From Desulfurococcales archaeon (GTDB taxonomy: Archaea; Thermoproteota; Thermoprotei_A; Sulfolobales; WAQK01), in assembly GCA_027016915.1 (NCBI GenBank), contig JALURJ010000209.1, positions 1 to 25,854 on the forward strand: a DNA stretch of 25,854 bases, written 5' to 3'. The translations under genes were made by a program, and so were the position numbers. Below are positions 23,290-25,854 of this stretch, piece after piece. The notes under the pieces were generated by a model. That model saw only the letters and a list, made by a program, of their open reading frames with translations, searched no databases and was not told the DNA's origin. Positions within the stretch are counted from its first letter, which is position 1, and the number at the start of each line of letters is the position of its first letter.

Positions 23290-24035
23290 CCAACTGCACC
23301 CCCAGATTTTACAGCCTGGATGAATGCTTCTTCGAGATTGGAGGCCCCATACTTAGCCTTGATCTCGTCCGGGGTTCCGGAGTCCACTATAACGCCTTCA
23401 TGGATGAAGGCAACCCGGCTGCAGAGGTACTCTACCTCGAGCATGTTGTGGCTTGACAGCAGGACAGCGGCGCCGGTCTCGGAGACGTAGTGCTTGATCG
23501 CCTTCCTCACTTCTACTGCGTGGTATACGTCTAGTCCTGTTGTTGGTTCGTCCAGTATTGCTAGCCGGGGCCTGACCATCAGGGTACGGGCAAGCAACAA
23601 CCTCCTCCTCATACCCTTACTATAGGTGCTGGTGGGCTCGTAGAGCCTGGCGCCGAGGCCGGAAAGCCTGGCGCCCAGCTCCACCATTTCCTCCGCCTCG
23701 CTCCTGGTGGAAGCGTAGATCTCGGCGGTAAACTCGAGGAAGTCTGCCCCGGTAATGTTCTTGTAGACCCCGGCCTCCTCAGGTAAGTAGCTTATGAGCC
23801 TCTTGACCGCTTCAGGCTCCCTCGCCACGCTGTGACCGTAGACATAGGCGTCGCCGCGGCTGGGACTGAGCAGCGTGGCCACTATTCTCAGCGTTGTTGT
23901 CTTCCCAGCTCCGTTGGGCCCTATTAGGCCGAAAACCTCCCCCACCCTGACCTCGAAGCTCACTCCTCTGAGTGCATGTATCTTTCCGAACCACTTCTCT
24001 AGCGATACTACTCTCAGGGGTTCACTGGGCTCCAT
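23286..24035 (-). CDS. ABC transporter ATPase (NatA/CcmA-like)
   Basis: 249 residues from ATG 24035. Walker A GPNGAGKT (39-46), signature YSKGM (138-142; the usual SGG is replaced by SKG, common in this exporter subgroup), Walker B LAILDE (158-163), D-loop, and switch His196. The frame remains open to an ATG at 24107, but the TATA box at 24085-24097 lies inside that extension and would put the transcript start near 24065. ATG 24035 is therefore chosen. Partner permease: 21994-23289. Confidence 0.95.
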   Translation of the reverse strand: MEPSEPLRVVSLEKWFGKIHALRGVSFEVRVGEVFGLIGPNGAGKTTTLRIVATLLSPSRGDAYVYGHSVAREPEAVKRLISYLPEEAGVYKNITGADFLEFTAEIYASTRSEAEEMVELGARLSGLGARLYEPTSTYSKGMRRRLLLARTLMVRPRLAILDEPTTGLDVYHAVEVRKAIKHYVSETGAAVLLSSHNMLEVEYLCSRVAFIHEGVIVDSGTPDEIKAKYGASNLEEAFIQAVKSGGAVG

Positions 24036-24084
24036 CCCACGTACCCCGCAGGGCTTCTTGGTCCTCCATGATGGTAGGGGCACC

Positions 24085-24097
24085 AATATAATATTTA
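24085..24097. promoter_or_regulatory. AT-rich TATA region shared by the ABC genes and a small membrane gene
   Basis: AATATAATATTTA can be read as a TATA box on either strand. On minus it predicts a start near 24065 and a 30-base leader to ATG 24035. On plus it predicts a start near 24117 and a leader of about 40 bases to TTG 24159. Confidence 0.5.
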
Positions 24098-24158
24098 CAC
24101 ACCCCAACCATGGTAATAGTAAGGGTGTGATGAGTACGCCATCGACCGATCCTCCTCC

Positions 24159-24599
24159 TTGCTGGGAGGGGTGAGGCGTCCCGTCCCCACTGAACCACGG
24201 GTGATCCGCGTGCCTCCCCCACTGCCACCCATATACGGTGTAGCCCTAGCATCAGCGGGCATAGTGGCACTGGTACTCTCCCTCATAGTAGCCAGCATAC
24301 CCTTATGGCTGGCGTCCAAAATACTGGGCCTTAGGCGCAGCGATCTCGGCACAGCGCTGGTAGCCCTACTGGTCATGGCCCTACTCTTCATGGCGGCATC
24401 CATCGCTACGATCTTCATTTACCCCCTGAACGGGCTCGTTGGCTTCATAGCGGCGCTCTGGGGAGCCAAGAAAATCTATGACACTGGGTGGCTTCAGGCC
24501 TTCCTCCTAGTGCTGGTCTCCACGGTTATAGTGGTCGTTATGACGCTTGCCCTAGCATCTCTGCTGGCGGGGCTAGCCCTTTTCCCGGCACACCCCTAA
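24159..24599 (+). CDS. Small four-TM membrane protein, unknown
   Basis: 146 residues from TTG 24159; GTG 24171 is an alternative but sits directly on gggaggg. A Pro/Arg-rich N-terminus (VPPPLPPIYG) precedes four hydrophobic helices (about 26-52, 66-88, 90-103 and 114-140). No family was recognised. The coding case rests on clean codon use, a TATA box at 24085-24097 and lack of competing frames. It diverges from the ABC exporter genes and may be regulated with them. Confidence 0.7.
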   Translation: MLGGVRRPVPTEPRVIRVPPPLPPIYGVALASAGIVALVLSLIVASIPLWLASKILGLRRSDLGTALVALLVMALLFMAASIATIFIYPLNGLVGFIAALWGAKKIYDTGWLQAFLLVLVSTVIVVVMTLALASLLAGLALFPAHP

Positions 24600-24642
24600 G
24601 ACATGGACAGAACATTATTAACCGCATGTTATGAAGAGATCT

Positions 24643-24765
24643 TAGGGTAGGCCCGGAAGACGCCGCCCGGGAGGCGTGGGGATGACCGGGCCTCTCCCGG
24701 CCTTCACTTTAGAGATGAGCACTATCAGTAGCCCTCATGTTACGTCTTGCCGCCTTTTAATAGGC
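24643..24765 (+). ncRNA. Candidate structured RNA between convergent genes
   Basis: A TATA-like cattattaa near 24613-24621 would start a transcript near 24643. That transcript can fold as an 8-bp stem AGGCCCGG/CCGGGCCT (24649-24656 with 24686-24693). This stem encloses ACGCC/GGCGT (24660-24664 with 24673-24677) and an asymmetric loop AAG opposite GGGGATGA. An alternative hairpin CCGGG-cctct-CCCGG (24686-24700) would exclude the outer stem, so two folds compete. A tttt tract at 24755-24758 could end it. No reading frame or known RNA family was recognised, so this is a proposal only. Confidence 0.3.
24682..24705. repeat. GC hairpin repeat, copy 1
   Basis: It matches copy 2 at 22 of 24 positions; the core is CCGGGCCTYTCCCGG followed by CCTTC. 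It lies on one side of the DUF433/DUF5615 pair. Confidence 0.6.
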
Positions 24766-24827
24766 TGAAGCTTGTGATAATTGTAAGGATTTTCTAGGCA
24801 ACTCCTGAGGATCTCAAGACGCCGGGA

Positions 24828-25187
24828 TTACGGGCTCTGCACCTCAACTACTCCTCCAGGATATACTACTATTAACAGGCCTCTCTTGGGGGTGGCTGTG
24901 GACGCTATTCTAGCCAGGGCTCTGGCTAATTTTTCCAGCTCCTGTTTGTCCGGGTTGTATGCTATGTAGATTACTCCACTGCCCGCCCTTGAAAGCATCC
25001 AGGGAAGCGTGTAGTCTGAGTCTCTCGTCACTATGACTCTCCCTAAATTGTTTGACACCTCTATAACCTCCAGGTCGCTCCTACCTCTTCCCACAGCATC
25101 AGCTATACGGATCACATCTATGCCCAGCCTCCTCAAAATAGACACAAGACGCCTAGGTATGTTCTCATCAGCCAGTAATTTCAGCAA
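24828..25187 (-). CDS. DUF5615 PIN-like toxin protein
   Basis: 119 residues. The DUF5615 pattern is clear: N-terminal LLADENIPRRLV with the acidic Asp-Glu pair, then GRSDLEVIEV, VTRDSDYTLP and late IVYPGGVVEV. These are PIN-fold-like proteins commonly paired with DUF433 proteins in archaeal and cyanobacterial toxin-antitoxin loci; RNase activity is presumed, not shown. TTG start 25187 with agggta upstream. It overlaps the DUF433 gene by 20 bases. Confidence 0.9.
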   Translation of the reverse strand: MLKLLADENIPRRLVSILRRLGIDVIRIADAVGRGRSDLEVIEVSNNLGRVIVTRDSDYTLPWMLSRAGSGVIYIAYNPDKQELEKLARALARIASTATPKRGLLIVVYPGGVVEVQSP

Positions 25188-25407
25188 AGACCGTTACCCT
25201 CCTTAGAGCCTCGGAAGCATAGCGTAAAGCTTCATATACGGCTTCCACCGGGATCTCGAGCTCCTCGGCTACCTCTTTAGGGCTCCACCCAGCCGAGAGC
25301 ATTCCAAGAATATCATCCACCGAGACCCTAGTCCCCCTCACGGTGGGCCTGCCACCACGTCTTCCCCGCACAACTTCCAAGTACTTAAAACCTGGAAGGA
25401 GCACCAA
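25168..25407 (-). CDS. DUF433 antitoxin
   Basis: 79 residues with the DUF433 core GGRPTVRGTRVSVDDILGML, then a helix-turn-helix (WSPKEVAEELEIPVEAVYEAL minus its last residue). DUF433 proteins act as the antitoxin/repressor partner of DUF5615 proteins. TTG 25407 is chosen because ggtgga (25418-25413) stands five bases upstream and a TATA box (25445-25453) gives a 16-base leader. It is the first gene of the two-gene operon, as expected for an autoregulated antitoxin. Confidence 0.9.
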   Translation of the reverse strand: MVLLPGFKYLEVVRGRRGGRPTVRGTRVSVDDILGMLSAGWSPKEVAEELEIPVEAVYEALRYASEALRRVTVFAEITG

Positions 25408-25444
25408 GCGCTTCCACCAAGATACCTACACTGTAGCTGAACAC

Positions 25445-25453
25445 TATATATAT
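25445..25453. promoter_or_regulatory. TATA box of the toxin-antitoxin operon
   Basis: TATATATAT, centred near 25449, gives a minus start near 25423 for DUF433. It reads equally well on plus, where a start near 25475 would transcribe the hairpin repeat copy 2. Confidence 0.55.
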
Positions 25454-25487
25454 TGCCACGCCCCTCCAAGCCTGTATGGGCTCAGGA

Positions 25488-25511
25488 ATGGCCGGGCCTT
25501 TCCCGGCCTTC
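25488..25511. repeat. GC hairpin repeat, copy 2
   Basis: A perfect 7-bp stem GGCCGGG/CCCGGCC (25490-25496 with 25502-25508) with loop CCTTT. It matches copy 1 at 22 of 24 positions. The remaining gap 25512-25631 holds a T-rich tract (gtttttgacttt, about 25588-25600) and no gene. Confidence 0.65.
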
Positions 25512-25631
25512 GAACTTCTATTAGACACATGTTTCTAACCCTTCAATCTTCGAAGAGCCCCGCTAAAATTGGGACCCTGGCCTTCCAGTTTTTGACTTTA
25601 ACCATCTAATTATCTTCATGTCGCTGGGTGG

Positions 25632-25854
25632 CTATGTGGTAGCCAGGTCTAGCCATTTCAGGACTCTCCTCGGCCTGGGCAACTCGGGGGTTTTCGCCAC
25701 CTGGTGTAGCTCTTGGTCTTCGGTTAGCAACATAGCGTTTCGAACCACTGCTGTTGCATAGATAACTCTGTCAAAGTAGTCCTGCAGCCCGGCGTCAATG
25801 AGTAGTTTGTCGGCTACTTCTTCTACTTCGGGGCTTGTAAGCACAGTCTGCACT
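25632..25854 (-). CDS. PIN-domain (VapC-type) protein, C-terminal part
   Basis: The frame is open to the window edge, so only about 73 C-terminal residues are seen. DYFDRVIYATAVVRNAMLLTEDQEL is the typical late PIN motif (split here around 'DR.IYATAV' and 'LLTEDQEL'), carrying conserved Asp residues of the nuclease site. It is likely a VapC toxin or a stand-alone PIN ribonuclease. Any antitoxin gene would lie beyond the window. It continues the toxin-antitoxin theme of its neighbours. Confidence 0.8.
   Translation of the reverse strand, partial: VQTVLTSPEVEEVADKLLIDAGLQDYFDRVIYATAVVRNAMLLTEDQELHQVAKTPELPRPRRVLKWLDLATT

Noticed and set aside
23050..23490. 146-residue plus-strand frame opposite the ABC permease/ATPase junction
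   Set aside because: It spans two real genes on the other strand and has unnatural composition.
24036..24107. N-terminal extension of the ABC ATPase from ATG 24107
   Set aside because: The extension contains the promoter's TATA region, and normal ABC homology begins just after ATG 24035.
24764..24810. C/D-box RNA from GTGATAA to CTGA
   Set aside because: Box C is off-consensus, the length is too short for a two-guide archaeal RNA, and no internal boxes are present.
24600..25640. CRISPR array or insertion sequence around the repeats
   Set aside because: Only two hairpin copies about 800 bases apart, with no regular spacers, transposase or terminal repeats visible.

Overview
The window looks like a hyperthermophilic crenarchaeal chromosome, most like Desulfurococcales and perhaps Aeropyrum. 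The signs are a replicative MCM beside a Hel308 helicase, GC-rich coding DNA, frequent TTG and GTG starts, archaeal TATA boxes placed for short leaders, and very tight gene packing. The species is inferred from gene content and style; no database was consulted.

Layout. (1) 2-3862: the 3' part of the MCM gene, interrupted by two LAGLIDADG inteins with only 28 extein residues between them; the second splits the Walker B motif. (2) 3882-6080: Hel308, convergent with a class II histone deacetylase/AcuC-like gene (6091-7137, minus), which diverges from an 81-residue protein (7220-7465) across a shared TATA box. (3) 7580-13993: a six-gene operon of DUF4129 protein, DUF4350-like protein, MoxR AAA+ ATPase, DUF58/vWA protein, a roughly 10-TM protein and a 2-TM protein. 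It is probably an envelope-associated chaperone or assembly system. (4) 14216-15316 (minus): MscS channel, divergent from pyrF-pyrE (15440-16710), which runs into trkH and an AbrB-PhoU protein (16737-19294). (5) 19291-24035 (minus): ACT-V4R protein, radical SAM/SPASM protein, PAP2-like membrane protein, and an ABC-2 exporter permease with its ATPase. (6) 24159-25854: a small membrane protein, a DUF433/DUF5615 toxin-antitoxin pair flanked by two near-identical GC hairpins, and the end of a PIN-domain gene cut by the window edge.

The most notable observations are these. A sharp codon-usage boundary lies about 80 bp after the second intein, where 45 consecutive codons end only in G or T, as expected at the edge of a homing co-conversion tract. 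The MoxR/DUF58 operon has a glycosylation-rich ectodomain protein and two unrecognised membrane partners. TrkH is coupled to an AbrB-PhoU protein with no TrkA. Near-symmetric TATA boxes appear to be shared by three divergent gene pairs. Repeated structured hairpins surround the toxin-antitoxin pair. No tRNA, rRNA, CRISPR array or insertion sequence was seen. No gene-free stretch exceeds 300 bases; the three longest (about 225 bases each) are described.
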